Source: Streptomyces sp. TLI_105 (GTDB taxonomy: Bacteria; Actinomycetota; Actinomycetes; Streptomycetales; Streptomycetaceae). Taken from it: a stretch of 64,000 nt of DNA. Within the stretch, counting starts at the first letter, position 1. Every line of letters begins with the position of its first letter. Both the position numbers and the translations under genes were made by a program. The DNA lies in contig NZ_FNSM01000001.1 of assembly GCF_900105415.1 (NCBI RefSeq), positions 6,697,501 through 6,761,500 of the forward strand, written 5' to 3'. Shown here one piece after another: positions 26,552-38,480 of this stretch. Under the pieces are notes generated by a model. It did not search any database. It saw only the letters and a program-made list of their open reading frames with translations, and was not told the origin of the DNA.

Positions 26552-27019
26552 GTGAGCATCGTGACCCTCCTCCCCTTCATCGTCCTCATCGGGGCCATGT
26601 TCCTGATGACCCGCTCTGCCAAGAAGAAGCAGCAGGCGGCGGCGCAGATGCGCAACGAGATGCAGCCCGGCACCGGCGTGCGGACGATCGGGGGGATGTA
26701 CGCCACCGTCAAGGAGATCGGCGACGAGACCGTTCTCCTGGAGGTCGCGCCGGGCGTGCACGCGGTCTACGCCAAGAACGCGATCGGCGCGGTCCTCGAG
26801 GACTCCGAGTACAACCGGATCGTCCACGGCGACGACGAGGAGTCGGACGCCGACACCGTCGTCCCGGACGACGCCTCCTCGCTGACCGAGGCCGCCGAGG
26901 ACACGCAGACCGTCGAGGACGCGCCGAAGGCCGACCTGACGAAGAAGTCGGACGCGGCCGAGACCGACGCCGAGGGTCAGAAGGACGGCAAGGCCGACGG
27001 CGAGACCGACGCGAAGTAG
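26552..27019 (+). CDS. yajC: preprotein translocase accessory subunit YajC
   Basis: This 155-residue protein has one N-terminal transmembrane helix (about residues 3-20, VTLLPFIVLIGAMFLMTRS). The YajC core follows, with KKQQAAAQMRNEMQPGTGVRTIGGMYATV. After about residue 90 comes a long acidic tail (DDEESDADTVVPDD and on, with many Glu/Asp/Lys), characteristic of actinobacterial YajC and roughly 50 residues longer than the E. coli protein. It forms a complex with SecDF at the Sec translocon. It starts at GTG 26552 after CGAAGGAAACC. A large hairpin lies between it and secD. Confidence 0.9.
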   Translation: MSIVTLLPFIVLIGAMFLMTRSAKKKQQAAAQMRNEMQPGTGVRTIGGMYATVKEIGDETVLLEVAPGVHAVYAKNAIGAVLEDSEYNRIVHGDDEESDADTVVPDDASSLTEAAEDTQTVEDAPKADLTKKSDAAETDAEGQKDGKADGETDAK

Positions 27020-27025
27020 TCGCGG

Positions 27026-27067
27026 CCGGGGACCGCGCGCACGCCCACCGGCGTGCACGGTCCCCGG
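27026..27067 (+). terminator. hairpin between yajC and secD
   Basis: The outer stem CCGGGGACCG/CGGTCCCCGG (27026-27035 with 27058-27067) continues into an inner stem GCACGCC/GGCGTGC (27039-27045 with 27050-27056). It may attenuate read-through from yajC or mark a separate secD promoter. Confidence 0.5.
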
Positions 27068-27164
27068 AACGGGTTCCACGTCTGCGGGGGCAGGTCCCCA
27101 CACACACTTCGTGGCCGTCTCACGCATACCCGGCGTGAGGCGGTTGGACAGGGAGATACGACAG

Positions 27165-28919
27165 GTGGCAGCACCGAAGAAGGGCCGAAGGCCGGCGGGG
27201 GGACAGAGCCGTCCGGGCCGCGCCCTGGCACTCATCCTGATCGCCATGGTCGCGCTCACCGGCGGGATGTTCTGGTCGGGGCACACCACCCCGCGCCTCG
27301 GCATCGACCTCGCCGGCGGCACGTCGATCACGCTCAAGGCGAAGGCCGAGCCCGGCCAGGAGTCGGCGGTCAACGAGACCAACATGAACACGGCGGTCGG
27401 CATCATCGAGCGCCGTGTCAACGGTCTGGGTGTCTCCGAGGCCGAGGTTCAGACGCAGGGCGCCGAGAACATCATCGTCAACATCCCTCGCGGGACGAAC
27501 GAGAAGCAGGCCCGCGAGCAGGTCGGCACCACCGCCCAGCTCTACTTCCGGCCCGTTCTCGCCGTGACGAGCGGCGCGCCCCAGACGGCACCGAGCGCCA
27601 CGCCTTCGGGCAAGCCCTCGGGCTCGCCGAAGCCGTCCTCCTCCGCCTCCTCCGGCGCGACGGTGGGTGAGAAGTCGGCCACCCCGACGGCCACCGCCTC
27701 CACCCAGGGCCGCGCGCTCACCGAGGCCCTCAAGGCCCCCAGCCCGACGCCCACCGCGAGCTCCTCGTCCTCCGCGAAGCCGAAGGCCACGGGGACCCCG
27801 AAGCCCGACCCCGCGACTGCGGCGCTGGAGCAGAAGTTCACCGCCCTGAACTGCCTCGACCCCAAGGCCCGCGCCGCCGCCGGCCAGGGCGTCAAGTCCT
27901 CCGAGCCCACCGTGGCCTGTGGCGAGGACGCCCCGGGCGTCTGGTCGAAGTACCTCCTCGGCCCGGCCGAGGTCAGCGGCAAGGACGTCGACGACGCCAA
28001 GGGCGTCTTCGACCAGCGGCGCGGCATGTGGATCGTCACCATGGACTTCACGGACAGCGGCTCCAAGAAGTTCCAGTCGATCACCAGCAAGCTCTCCCAG
28101 CAGGCCGACCCGCAGAACCGCTTCGCGATCGTCCTGGACGGCGACGTCGTCTCGGCGCCCTCCGTGCGCCAGACCCTCAGCGCCAGCGCGGAGATCTCCG
28201 GCAGCTTCAACCAGCAGACCGCCCAGGACCTCGGCAACATCCTGTCCTACGGCGCCCTGCCCCTCACGTTCCAGACCCAGAGCGTCGACACCGTCACCGC
28301 CGCGCTCGGCGGGGACCAGCTGCAGGCGGGTCTCCTCGCCGGTGCCATCGGCCTCGGCCTGGTCATCATCTACCTGGTCGCCTACTACCGCGGCCTGTCG
28401 CTGATCGCCATCCTCAGCCTCGGCGTCTCGGCGCTCCTCACCTACGTGCTCATGGCCCTGCTCGGCCCGGCCATCGGCTTCGCGCTGAACCTGCCGGCCG
28501 TCTGCGGCGCCATCGTCGCCATCGGCATCACCGCGGACTCGTTCATCGTCTACTTCGAGCGCATCCGCGACGAGCTCCGCGAGGGCCGCACGCTCCGCCC
28601 GGCCGTCGAGCGCGCCTGGCCGCGCGCCCGCCGCACGATCCTGGTCTCCGACTTCGTGTCGTTCCTGGCCGCGGCCGTGCTGTTCATCGTCACCGTCGGC
28701 AAGGTCCAGGGCTTCGCGTTCACGCTCGGCCTGACCACCCTGCTCGACATCGTCGTGGTGTTCCTCTTCACCAAGCCGGTCATGACGCTGCTCGCCCGGA
28801 CCAAGTTCTTCGGCAACGGCCACAAGTGGTCCGGTCTGGACCCGAAGCGGCTCGGCGCCAAGCCGCCGCTGCGCCGCACCCGCCGTGCCCACGCCCCCGT
28901 CGACGCGAAGGAGGCGTGA
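27165..28919 (+). CDS. secD: protein translocase subunit SecD
   Basis: This 584-residue RND-superfamily subunit uses the proton gradient, together with SecF, to help late steps of Sec export. TM1 lies at about residues 17-36. The periplasmic part contains GIDLAGGTSITLKAKAEP and the P1 base. TM2-TM6 are in the C-terminal 200 residues, with the conserved D1/D4-type regions (LGRRIGFALNLPAV-like GPAIGFALNLPAVCGAIVA, SFIVYFERIRDE). A Pro/Ser/Thr/Lys-rich linker of about 85 residues (about 140-225) interrupts the P1 domain. I start at GTG 27165 (VAAPKKGRR), with GGGAG 9 bases upstream. The frame is open 18 codons earlier. secF follows one base after the stop. Confidence 0.94.
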   Translation: MAAPKKGRRPAGGQSRPGRALALILIAMVALTGGMFWSGHTTPRLGIDLAGGTSITLKAKAEPGQESAVNETNMNTAVGIIERRVNGLGVSEAEVQTQGAENIIVNIPRGTNEKQAREQVGTTAQLYFRPVLAVTSGAPQTAPSATPSGKPSGSPKPSSSASSGATVGEKSATPTATASTQGRALTEALKAPSPTPTASSSSSAKPKATGTPKPDPATAALEQKFTALNCLDPKARAAAGQGVKSSEPTVACGEDAPGVWSKYLLGPAEVSGKDVDDAKGVFDQRRGMWIVTMDFTDSGSKKFQSITSKLSQQADPQNRFAIVLDGDVVSAPSVRQTLSASAEISGSFNQQTAQDLGNILSYGALPLTFQTQSVDTVTAALGGDQLQAGLLAGAIGLGLVIIYLVAYYRGLSLIAILSLGVSALLTYVLMALLGPAIGFALNLPAVCGAIVAIGITADSFIVYFERIRDELREGRTLRPAVERAWPRARRTILVSDFVSFLAAAVLFIVTVGKVQGFAFTLGLTTLLDIVVVFLFTKPVMTLLARTKFFGNGHKWSGLDPKRLGAKPPLRRTRRAHAPVDAKEA

Positions 28920-28920
28920 G

Positions 28921-29991
28921 ATGTCGAAGCTCGGCGATCTCGGCGCCCGGCTCCACCGCGGTGAGGTCGGTTACGACTTCATCGGCAACCGCAAGATCTG
29001 GTATGGCCTGTCCATCCTGATCACCATCACCGCCATCGTCGCCCTGGCCGTCCGCGGCCTCAACATGGGCATCGAGTTCCAGGGCGGCGCCGTCTTCACC
29101 ACCCCGAAGACCGCCGTCTCCGTCAGCCAGGCCCAGGATTACGCGGAGAAGGCCTCCGGCCACGACGCGATCGTCCAGGAGCTCGGCAGCGGCTCCCTGC
29201 GCATCCAGGTCGGCGGTCTCGACACCGCCAAGTCCGACCAGGTCCGCGCAGAGCTCGCCAAGGACCTGAACGTCCCCGAGGACAAGATCGCGGCCGAGCT
29301 CGTCGGCCCCAGCTGGGGTGAGCAGATCGCCACCAAGGCCTGGACCGGCCTCGGGGTCTTCATGATCCTCGTGGTGATCTACCTGGCCATCGCCTTCGAG
29401 TGGAGAATGGCGGTCGCGGCACTCGTCGCCCTCATCCACGACCTCACGATCACGGTGGGCATCTACTCACTGGTCGGCTTCGAGGTCACCGTGGGTACGG
29501 TCATCGGTCTGCTGACGATCCTCGGTTACTCGCTGTACGACACCGTCGTCGTCTTCGACTCCCTCAAGGAGCAGACGAAGGACATCACCAAGCAGACCCG
29601 CTACACCTACAGCGAGCTGGCCAACCGCTCGATCAACGGCACCCTGGTCCGTTCGATCAACACCACCGTCGTCGCGCTGCTGCCGGTCGCCGGCCTGCTC
29701 TTCATCGGTGGCGGCGTCCTCGGCGCCGGCATGCTCAACGACATCTCGCTGTCGCTGTTCGTGGGTCTCGCCGCCGGCGCGTACTCCTCGATCTTCATCG
29801 CCACCCCGCTCGTGGCGGACCTCAAGGAGCGCGAGCCGTCGATCAAGGCGCTCAAGAAGCGCATCCTGGCCAAGCGCGCCGGCGCCGCCGCCAAGGGCGA
29901 GCCGCTGGACGCGGCGGGCGACCCGTCCGCCGAGACCGCCGTCGTGGGCCCCCGGGCCGGCCGCCGCGGCGCCCAGGAGCACCGAGGATGA
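28921..29991 (+). CDS. secF: protein translocase subunit SecF
   Basis: This 356-residue partner of SecD has six transmembrane helices. TM1 lies at about residues 32-50, the periplasmic domain carries GIEFQGGAVFTT, and TM2-6 include ILGYSLYDTVVVFDSLKE, the family signature with its conserved Asp. The C-terminal tail is basic and soluble. ATG 28921 is one base after the secD stop, with its ribosome binding site GAAGGAGG inside the end of secD. The stop overlaps the apt start (ATGA at 29988-29991), so the transcript runs secD-secF-apt. Confidence 0.95.
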   Translation: MSKLGDLGARLHRGEVGYDFIGNRKIWYGLSILITITAIVALAVRGLNMGIEFQGGAVFTTPKTAVSVSQAQDYAEKASGHDAIVQELGSGSLRIQVGGLDTAKSDQVRAELAKDLNVPEDKIAAELVGPSWGEQIATKAWTGLGVFMILVVIYLAIAFEWRMAVAALVALIHDLTITVGIYSLVGFEVTVGTVIGLLTILGYSLYDTVVVFDSLKEQTKDITKQTRYTYSELANRSINGTLVRSINTTVVALLPVAGLLFIGGGVLGAGMLNDISLSLFVGLAAGAYSSIFIATPLVADLKEREPSIKALKKRILAKRAGAAAKGEPLDAAGDPSAETAVVGPRAGRRGAQEHRG

Positions 29992-30539
29992 CCGCGGAGA
30001 CCCAGGACGTCGCCGAGCTCCTGCTCAGCCGCATCCGTGACGTCCCCGACTACCCGAAGCCGGGCGTGCTGTTCAAGGACATCACGCCGCTGCTCGCGGA
30101 CCCGGCGGCGTTCACGGCGCTCACCGACGCCCTCGCCGGGCTGTGCTCCGCGCACGGCGCGACGAAGATCGTCGGCCTGGAGGCCCGCGGCTTCATCCTG
30201 GCCGCCCCGGTGGCCGTCCGCGCGGGCCTGGGCTTCATCCCGGTACGCAAGGCCGGCAAGCTGCCCGGGGCCACGCTCCGCCAGGCGTACGAGCTGGAGT
30301 ACGGCACCGCCGAGATCGAGGTGCACGCCGAGGACCTGGCCGCGGGCGACCGCGTCATGGTCATCGACGACGTCCTCGCCACCGGCGGCACGGCCGAGGC
30401 CTCCATCGAGCTGATCCGCCGCGCGGGCGCCGAGGTCGCGGGCGTCGCCGTCCTCATGGAACTCGGCTTCCTCCCGGGCCGCGCCCGGCTGGAACCGGCC
30501 CTGAACGGCGCGCCGCTCACGGCACTCATCACGGTCTGA
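29988..30539 (+). CDS. apt: adenine phosphoribosyltransferase
   Basis: This 183-residue type I PRTase converts adenine and PRPP to AMP. It has the PRPP loop [16 protein letters not shown] (about residues 119-134), the substrate region [14 protein letters not shown] and [11 protein letters not shown], and the usual [12 protein letters not shown]-terminal motif. The start is coupled to the secF stop. The secDF-apt-relA order is conserved in actinobacteria. AMP supply next to ppGpp metabolism makes biological sense, but a functional link is only inferred. A strong terminator 20 bases after the stop separates apt from relA. Confidence 0.95.
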   Translation: MTAETQDVAELLLSRIRDVPDYPKPGVLFKDITPLLADPAAFTALTDALAGLCSAHGATKIVGLEARGFILAAPVAVRAGLGFIPVRKAGKLPGATLRQAYELEYGTAEIEVHAEDLAAGDRVMVIDDVLATGGTAEASIELIRRAGAEVAGVAVLMELGFLPGRARLEPALNGAPLTALITV

Positions 30540-30559
30540 CATCGGGGTTCACCCCGATC

Positions 30560-30590
30560 GGGGCGCTCCGGGGAATCCCCGGGGCGCCCC
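30560..30590 (+). terminator. terminator between apt and relA
   Basis: A 14-bp stem with one G-U pair (30560-30573 with 30577-30590) and an AAT loop lies 20 bases past apt. A smaller hairpin ATCGGGG/CCCCGAT (30541-30558) precedes it. Confidence 0.8.
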
Positions 30591-30741
30591 TCCGCGTTCT
30601 CCCGTACGTACCCCGCGTCGCGCGACCCTGCCCGTGCCGGAGCCATTCGAAACCCGGGCGCGTGAGCACAGCCACTCGTGGCTCGATACCATGGCCTTTC
30701 CGGGCCTGACCGGGGGACCCGGAACCGCACGAGGAGCGCTC

Positions 30742-33210
<2,469 letters not shown>

Positions 33211-33245
33211 CGTGACCAGCGCCAGGCACCCCCCTGGCGGCGCAC

Positions 33246-33286
33246 ACGAGGAAGGCCCCCGGCACGGAGCCGGGGGCCTTCCTCGT
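33246..33286. terminator. bidirectional terminator relA / DUF349 gene
   Basis: A perfect 18-bp stem (33246-33263 with 33269-33286) has a 5-nt loop. It lies between the convergent relA and DUF349 genes. Confidence 0.88.
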
Positions 33287-33304
33287 ACAGCAGGGGTCGG
33301 GGCA

Positions 33305-34534
33305 TCAGCCGCCGAACTCCTCCAGGCCCTTCAGAGCCTGGTCGAGCAGGGCCTGACGGCCCTCCAGCTCACGCGCCAGCTTGTCGGCCTTGGCGTCGTT
33401 GCCGGCGGCGCGGGCAGCGTCGATCTGCTTGCGCAGCTTCTCGACGGCGTCCTGGAGCTGGCCGGTCAGACCCGCGGCACGCGCACGCGCCTCCGGGTTC
33501 GTCCGGCGCCACTCGGCCTCCTCGGCCTCCTGGATCGCCCGCTCCACCGCGTGCATCCGGCCCTCGACCTTGGGACGGGCGTCACGCGGGACGTGGCCGA
33601 TGGCCTCCCAGCGCTCGTTGAGGGAACGGAAGGCCGCACGCGCCGCCTTCAGGTCCGTCACGGGCACCAGCTTCTCGGCCTCGGACGCGAGCTCCTCCTT
33701 CAGCTTGAGGTTCTCGGTCTGCTCCGCGTCCCGCTCGGCGAAGACCTCGCCGCGCGCCGCGAAGAAGACGTCCTGGGCGCCGCGGAAGCGGTTCCACAGG
33801 TCGTCCTCGTGCTCGCGCTGGGCGCGGCCGGCGGCCTTCCAGTCCGCCATCAGCTCGCGGTAGCGGGCCGCCGTGTTGCCCCAGTCCGTGGAGTTCGACA
33901 GCGACTCCGCCTCGGCGACCAGACGCTCCTTCACCTTGCGGGCGTCCTCGCGCTGGGCGTCCAGCGACGCGAAGTGGGCCTTGCGGCGCTTCGAGAACGC
34001 CGAGCGGGCGTGCGAGAAGCGGTGCCACAGCTCGTCGTCGGACTTGCGGTCGAGCCGGGGAAGGCCCTTCCAGGTGTCCACGAGCGCCCGCAGCCGCTCG
34101 CCCGCGGAGCGCCACTGCTCGCTCTGGGCCAGCTCCTCGGCCTCGGTGACGAGCTTCTCCTTGGCGGCACGTGCCTCGTCGGTCTGCTTGGCCTTCTGGG
34201 CCTTGCGCTCCTCGCGGCGCGAGTCGACCGTCTCGACGAGCTTGTCGAGACGGGTCGCGAGCGCGGCCAGGTCGCCGACGGCGTGGTGCTCGTCGACCTG
34301 CTGCCGGATGTGCTCGATCGCCGCGGTGGCGTCCTTCGCCGAGAGGTCGGTGGTCCTCACCCGCTTCTCGAGGAGGCCGATCTCGACAACCAAGCCCTCG
34401 TACTTGCGCTCGAAGTAGGCCAGGGCCTCCTCAGGGGTGCCGGCCTGCCACGATCCGACGACCTTCTCGCCCTCGGCCGTCCGCACGTACACGGTGCCCG
34501 TCTCGTCGACGCGGCCCCACGGGTCGCTGCTCAC
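33305..34534 (-). CDS. DUF349-repeat coiled-coil protein
   Basis: This 409-residue highly charged helical protein has a short globular start (MSSDPWGRVDETGTVYVRTAEGEKVVGSW), then DUF349 repeats recognisable by W...G..PR...D..LW.RF patterns. Examples are DTWKGLPRLDRKSDDELWHRF, ADWKAAGRAQREHEDDLWNRF and NERWEAIGHVPRDARPKVEGR. A final coiled coil ends the protein. The family is widespread in actinobacteria without a settled function, and plant and bacterial relatives are linked to RNA binding. It starts at GTG 34534, preceded by GAGGAGGCGCTGTGA on its own strand. It is convergent with relA and monocistronic. Confidence 0.85.
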   Translation of the reverse strand: MSSDPWGRVDETGTVYVRTAEGEKVVGSWQAGTPEEALAYFERKYEGLVVEIGLLEKRVRTTDLSAKDATAAIEHIRQQVDEHHAVGDLAALATRLDKLVETVDSRREERKAQKAKQTDEARAAKEKLVTEAEELAQSEQWRSAGERLRALVDTWKGLPRLDRKSDDELWHRFSHARSAFSKRRKAHFASLDAQREDARKVKERLVAEAESLSNSTDWGNTAARYRELMADWKAAGRAQREHEDDLWNRFRGAQDVFFAARGEVFAERDAEQTENLKLKEELASEAEKLVPVTDLKAARAAFRSLNERWEAIGHVPRDARPKVEGRMHAVERAIQEAEEAEWRRTNPEARARAAGLTGQLQDAVEKLRKQIDAARAAGNDAKADKLARELEGRQALLDQALKGLEEFGG

Positions 34535-34688
34535 AGCGCCTCCTCACCATGATGCCGTCGCGGGGTCGTACCCCCCGGGCATCGTCCACAGTTTCCCGGC
34601 GGGCCTCGCCCGCCTTCCGCAGCGCGGCCGACGGCCCACGCTGCACAACGCCAATCTAGGCGAACGGCGGCCCGGCTGTCCGCACTCA

Positions 34689-34714
34689 GCGCGACCGAGA
34701 TTCGGCGGTCGCGC
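34689..34714 (-). terminator. terminator after the cyclophilin gene
   Basis: A perfect 9-bp stem GCGCGACCG/CGGTCGCGC (34689-34697 with 34706-34714) with an 8-nt loop lies 20 bases past the stop of the minus-strand cyclophilin gene. Confidence 0.55.
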
Positions 34715-34734
34715 GTGCGTGCGGACGAGCGGGC

Positions 34735-35532
34735 TCACTTCTTCGCGACGGTCGCCCTCGCGATGGTGACGGGCTTCTTCGGAGCGCCGTCCGTCGCGCC
34801 GCCCTCGACGCCCGCCTTCGCCACGTCCTGGACCGTCTTGAGGCCGGCCGCGTCGATCTTCCCGAAGGGGGTGTAGGTCGGCGGCAGCTTGGTGTCCTTG
34901 TAGACGAGGAAGAACTGCGAGCCGCCGGAGCCCGGCTGGCCGGTGTTGGCCATGGCGACGGTGCCGGCAGGGAAGGTCACGGTGCCGTCCGCGCCCGCCT
35001 TGCCGAGGGCGCCCAGGTTCTCGTCGGGGATCGTGTAGCCGGGGCCGCCGGTGCCGTCGCCCTTGGGGTCGCCGCACTGGAGCACGTAGATGCCCTGGGT
35101 CGTGAGGCGGTGGCACTTGGTCCCGTCGAAGTACTTCTTGTCGGCGAGGTGCTGGAAGGAGTTCACCGTGTGCGGGGTCTTCGCCGCGTCCATGGTGATC
35201 GTGATGTCGCCCTCGTTCGTCTTCAGGGCCATCGCGTACGTGGCCTTCGTGTCCACGGTCAGCTTCGGCTCCGGGCTCTTCGACTCGCTCTCCGTGGGCG
35301 TCGGGGTGCCGGTCGGGTTCTCGCCCGCCGCGCTGTCCGAGCCCTTCGAGGAGCCGTCCGTCAGCGCCACGGAGGCGTACACGGCGCCGCCCGCGGCCAG
35401 GACCACCGCGAGGGCGGCCGCGATGACGGTGTTGCGGCGCTTCGCCTTGCGCCGGTTCTCCTCCCGCCGCTGCTGCTGCCGCGCGTACTTCTCCCTGGCA
35501 AGCTGCCGCCGCCGCTGATCGCTGGTGACCAC
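34735..35532 (-). CDS. membrane-anchored cyclophilin-type peptidyl-prolyl isomerase
   Basis: This 265-residue protein has a strongly basic N-terminus (RRRQLAREKYARQQQRREENRRKAKRR) and one transmembrane helix (about residues 35-56). A Ser/Thr/Pro/Glu linker follows, then a cyclophilin domain (about 95-265) with FQHLADKKYFDGTKCHRLTTQGIYVLQCGDP-type elements. The catalytic-region strand MANTGQPGSGGSQFFLVY is clear. The active-site Arg aligns with R in KCHRL. It probably assists folding outside the membrane. It starts at GTG 35532 and is divergent from the glyoxalase-II-like gene (153 bp between starts). Confidence 0.88.
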   Translation of the reverse strand: MVTSDQRRRQLAREKYARQQQRREENRRKAKRRNTVIAAALAVVLAAGGAVYASVALTDGSSKGSDSAAGENPTGTPTPTESESKSPEPKLTVDTKATYAMALKTNEGDITITMDAAKTPHTVNSFQHLADKKYFDGTKCHRLTTQGIYVLQCGDPKGDGTGGPGYTIPDENLGALGKAGADGTVTFPAGTVAMANTGQPGSGGSQFFLVYKDTKLPPTYTPFGKIDAAGLKTVQDVAKAGVEGGATDGAPKKPVTIARATVAKK

Positions 35533-35685
35533 CGGGTCCGCTCCTTGTCGCTCGTCTGTTCCCGGCCTGGCCGGATGTGCCCGTACCGTATACGGGTTGG
35601 CTGTGGAAGCGGCACCGCCGGTAGGCTCTGATCTGCCGCATTCCGTGATTTCCGCGCCTCGTGCCGGACGACCTTAAGGACGAAC

Positions 35686-36393
35686 GTGCTGATTGCCGGG
35701 TTCCCCGCCGGGGCCTGGGGGACCAACTGCTACCTGGTCGCCCCCGCCGCAGGCGAGGAGTGCGTGATCATCGACCCCGGCCACCAGGCCGCGCAGGGTG
35801 TCGAGGAGACGCTGAAGAAGCATCGGCTCAAGCCCGTCGCCGTCGTCCTCACCCATGGACACATCGACCACGTCGCCTCCGTCGTTCCGGTGTGCGGCGC
35901 TCATGACGTCCCCGCGTGGATCCACCCGTCCGACCGCTACATGATGAGCGACCCGGAGAAGGCCCTCGGCCGCTCCATCGGGATGCCCCTCATGGGCGAG
36001 CTGACCGTGGGAGAGCCCGACGACGTGCGCGAGCTCACCGACGGCGCCCGGCTGAAGCTCGCCGGTCTGGAGTTCTCCGTCGCCCACGCGCCCGGTCATA
36101 CCAAGGGGTCGGTGACCTTCCGGATGCCCGAGACCACGGAGATCCCCTCCGTGTTCTTCTCCGGAGATCTGCTGTTCGCCGGCTCCATCGGACGCACCGA
36201 CCTTCCCGGCGGTGACATGGACGAGATGCTCGCGTCGCTGGCCCGCGTGTGCCTGCCGCTCGACAACTCGACCGTGGTCCTGTCGGGACACGGTCCCCAG
36301 ACGACCATCGGCCAGGAGCGCGCCACGAACCCCTATCTGCGGGACGTGGCCGCCGGCCTCGGGAGCACGGACGCTCCCCGACGAGGAATGTGA
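35686..36393 (+). CDS. MBL-fold metallo-hydrolase, glyoxalase-II-like
   Basis: This 235-residue protein has the full dinuclear metal set of the MBL superfamily: [11 protein letters not shown] (HxHxDH, about residues 57-62), the second His in [10 protein letters not shown], the bridging Asp in [10 protein letters not shown] and the final His in LSGHGPQTT. The opening [19 protein letters not shown] is typical of hydroxyacylglutathione-hydrolase-like proteins. The true substrate in Streptomyces, which uses mycothiol, is unknown. It starts at GTG 35686 with TTAAGGACGAAC upstream. hisS begins 11 bases after its stop, so the two are co-transcribed. Confidence 0.88.
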   Translation: MLIAGFPAGAWGTNCYLVAPAAGEECVIIDPGHQAAQGVEETLKKHRLKPVAVVLTHGHIDHVASVVPVCGAHDVPAWIHPSDRYMMSDPEKALGRSIGMPLMGELTVGEPDDVRELTDGARLKLAGLEFSVAHAPGHTKGSVTFRMPETTEIPSVFFSGDLLFAGSIGRTDLPGGDMDEMLASLARVCLPLDNSTVVLSGHGPQTTIGQERATNPYLRDVAAGLGSTDAPRRGM

Positions 36394-36403
36394 CGAGATT
36401 TTC

Positions 36404-37666
36404 GTGAGCAGCTTCAAGGCCCCCAAGGGCACGTACGACCTGATCCCGCCGTTCTCCGCGAAGTACCTGGCGGTCCGTGACGCGATCTCCGCGCCGCTGC
36501 GGAAGTCCGGCTACGGCTACGTCGAGACCCCCGGCTTCGAGGACGTCAACCTGTTCGCCCGCGGTGTCGGCGAGTCCACCGACATCGTCACCAAGGAGAT
36601 GTACGCCTTCGAGACCAAGGGCGGCGACAAGCTCGCCCTGCGCCCCGAGGGCACCGCCTCCGTCCTGCGCGCCGCCCTGGAGGCGAACCTGCACAAGCAG
36701 GGCAACCTCCCCGTGAAGCTCTGGTACTCCGGCTCGTACTACCGCTACGAGCGCCCGCAGAAGGGCCGCTACAGGCACTTCTCCCAGGTCGGCGCCGAGG
36801 CGATCGGCGCCGAGGACCCGGCGCTGGACGCCGAGCTGATCATCCTGGCCGACGAGGCGTACCGCGCCCTCGGCCTGCGGAACTTCCGCATCCTGCTGAA
36901 CTCGCTCGGCGACAAGGAGTGCCGCCCCGTCTACCGCGAGGCCCTGCAGGCCTTCCTGCGCGGTCTCGACCTCGACGAGGAGACCCTGCGCCGCGCCGAG
37001 ATCAACCCGCTGCGCGTCCTCGACGACAAGCGGGCCGACGTCCAGAAGCAGCTGGTCGACGCCCCGCTCCTGCGCGACTACCTGTGCGACGCGTGCAAGG
37101 CGTACCACGAGGAGGTGCGCGCCCTGATCACCGCGGCGGGCGTCGTCTTCGAGGACGACCCGAAGCTGGTGCGCGGCCTGGACTACTACACCCGGACCAC
37201 CTTCGAGTTCGTGCACGACGGTCTCGGCTCGCAGTCCGCGGTCGGCGGCGGCGGCCGCTACGACGGCCTCTCCGAGATGATCGGCGGCCCCGCGCTGCCG
37301 TCGGTGGGCTGGGCGCTCGGCGTGGACCGCACGGTCCTCGCCCTGGAGGCGGAGGGCGTCGAGCTCGACATCCCCGCGGCCACCAGCGTCTTCGCCGTCG
37401 CCCTCGGCGAGGAGGCCCGCCGCCTCCTCTTCGGCAAGGTCACCGAGCTCCGCAGGGCCGGCGTCGCCGCCGACTTCTCCTTCGGCGGCAAGGGCCTCAA
37501 GGGCGCCATGAAGGACGCCAACCGCTCGGGCGCCCGCCTCGCCGTCGTCGCCGGTGAGCGCGACCTCGCCGAGGGCGTCGTGCAGCTCAAGGACATGGAG
37601 TCCGGCGAGCAGCAGGCCGTCGCCGTGGACGGTCTCGTCGAGGCCGTACGGGCCAAGCTGGCCTGA
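36404..37666 (+). CDS. hisS: histidyl-tRNA synthetase
   Basis: This 420-residue class II synthetase has motif 1 around [12 protein letters not shown], motif 2 in [23 protein letters not shown], and the His-specific [13 protein letters not shown] loop. Motif 3 lies in [19 protein letters not shown]-terminal anticodon-binding domain (about residues 325-415) follows. It starts at GTG 36404 ([13 protein letters not shown]), 11 bases after the upstream hydrolase stop. The preceding sequence GACGAGATTTTC gives a weak ribosome binding site, so coupling may matter. A perfect 15-bp terminator follows. Confidence 0.96.
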   Translation: MSSFKAPKGTYDLIPPFSAKYLAVRDAISAPLRKSGYGYVETPGFEDVNLFARGVGESTDIVTKEMYAFETKGGDKLALRPEGTASVLRAALEANLHKQGNLPVKLWYSGSYYRYERPQKGRYRHFSQVGAEAIGAEDPALDAELIILADEAYRALGLRNFRILLNSLGDKECRPVYREALQAFLRGLDLDEETLRRAEINPLRVLDDKRADVQKQLVDAPLLRDYLCDACKAYHEEVRALITAAGVVFEDDPKLVRGLDYYTRTTFEFVHDGLGSQSAVGGGGRYDGLSEMIGGPALPSVGWALGVDRTVLALEAEGVELDIPAATSVFAVALGEEARRLLFGKVTELRRAGVAADFSFGGKGLKGAMKDANRSGARLAVVAGERDLAEGVVQLKDMESGEQQAVAVDGLVEAVRAKLA

Positions 37667-37678
37667 TCTGCCGTACGG

Positions 37679-37711
37679 AAGGGCCCGGACCACACCGTGG
37701 TCCGGGCCCTT
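37679..37711 (+). terminator. terminator after hisS
   Basis: A perfect 15-bp stem (37679-37693 with 37697-37711) with an ACC loop ends in CTTTCCC, a short U-stretch. Confidence 0.85.
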
Positions 37712-37810
37712 TCCCATCCCGCTCCTTATCCCGCGCGAACGGCCGGACGACAGGTCCGTGTTGCAGAATGACCGTGCCCACAAGGCCGGTCGAGCGAGGG
37801 AAAAGGTGGC

Positions 37811-38437
37811 ATGGCGAAGGCAGCGGTGGACGAGATCGGGTCCGGCCGGGACGGCGGCGGCACGATCGGGGCGAGCCGGGCCTTCTCCTGGCTCCTCGTG
37901 ATCACCGGAGCGGCCGGACTGCTCGCCGCCTGGGTCATCACCATCGACAAGTTCAAGCTCCTCGAGGACCCCAACTTCACGCCGGGCTGCAGCCTCAACC
38001 CGATCGTCTCCTGCGGCAACATCATGAAGAGCGAGCAGGCCTCGGTCTTCGGCTTCCCGAACCCGATGCTCGGCCTCGTCACGTACGCCATGGTGGTCGC
38101 GATCGGCGTGGGCCTGCTCGCCGGAGCCCGCTACCGCCGCTGGTACTGGCTCGGCCTCAACGCCGGAACGCTCTTCGGGGTCGGCTTCTGCACCTGGCTG
38201 ATGTACCAGTCGCTGTACGAGATCAACTCGCTCTGCCTGTGGTGCTGCCTGGCCTGGACCGCCACCATCGTCATGTTCTGGTACGTGACCTCGCACAACG
38301 TGCGCCGGGGTGTCATCCCCGCCCCCGGCGGCCTGAAGACCTTCTTCGACGAGTTCACCTGGATCCTGCCCGTCCTGCACATCGGGATCATCGGCATGCT
38401 GATCCTGACCCGCTGGTGGGACTTCTGGACGAGCTGA
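37811..38437 (+). CDS. vitamin K epoxide reductase (VKOR) family protein
   Basis: This 208-residue membrane protein has about five helices. The catalytic Cys are in place. C60 and C68 form the loop pair (CSLNPIVSC) and C142/C145 form the CxxC active site (LCLWCC). VKOR proteins reoxidise DsbA-like thioredoxins outside the membrane using menaquinone, so it likely supports disulfide formation in exported proteins. The first 23 residues are soluble and Gly-rich. ATG 37811 follows GAGGGAAAAGGTGGC. rarA begins 43 bases downstream, possibly with its own promoter. Confidence 0.9.
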   Translation: MAKAAVDEIGSGRDGGGTIGASRAFSWLLVITGAAGLLAAWVITIDKFKLLEDPNFTPGCSLNPIVSCGNIMKSEQASVFGFPNPMLGLVTYAMVVAIGVGLLAGARYRRWYWLGLNAGTLFGVGFCTWLMYQSLYEINSLCLWCCLAWTATIVMFWYVTSHNVRRGVIPAPGGLKTFFDEFTWILPVLHIGIIGMLILTRWWDFWTS

Positions 38438-38480
38438 CGCGGATCCGGACTGTCGGTGCGGTGACCTAGGCTTCATCACT

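Noticed and set aside
27120..28892. 590-codon frame antisense to secD
   Set aside because: It is Gly/Ala/Asp/Glu/Leu-rich shadow translation opposite a certain secD.
30634..30741. Earlier relA start adding 36 residues
   Set aside because: There is no ribosome binding site upstream, and the added residues overlap the post-terminator promoter region. TTG 30742 has GAGGAG and the usual N-terminus.
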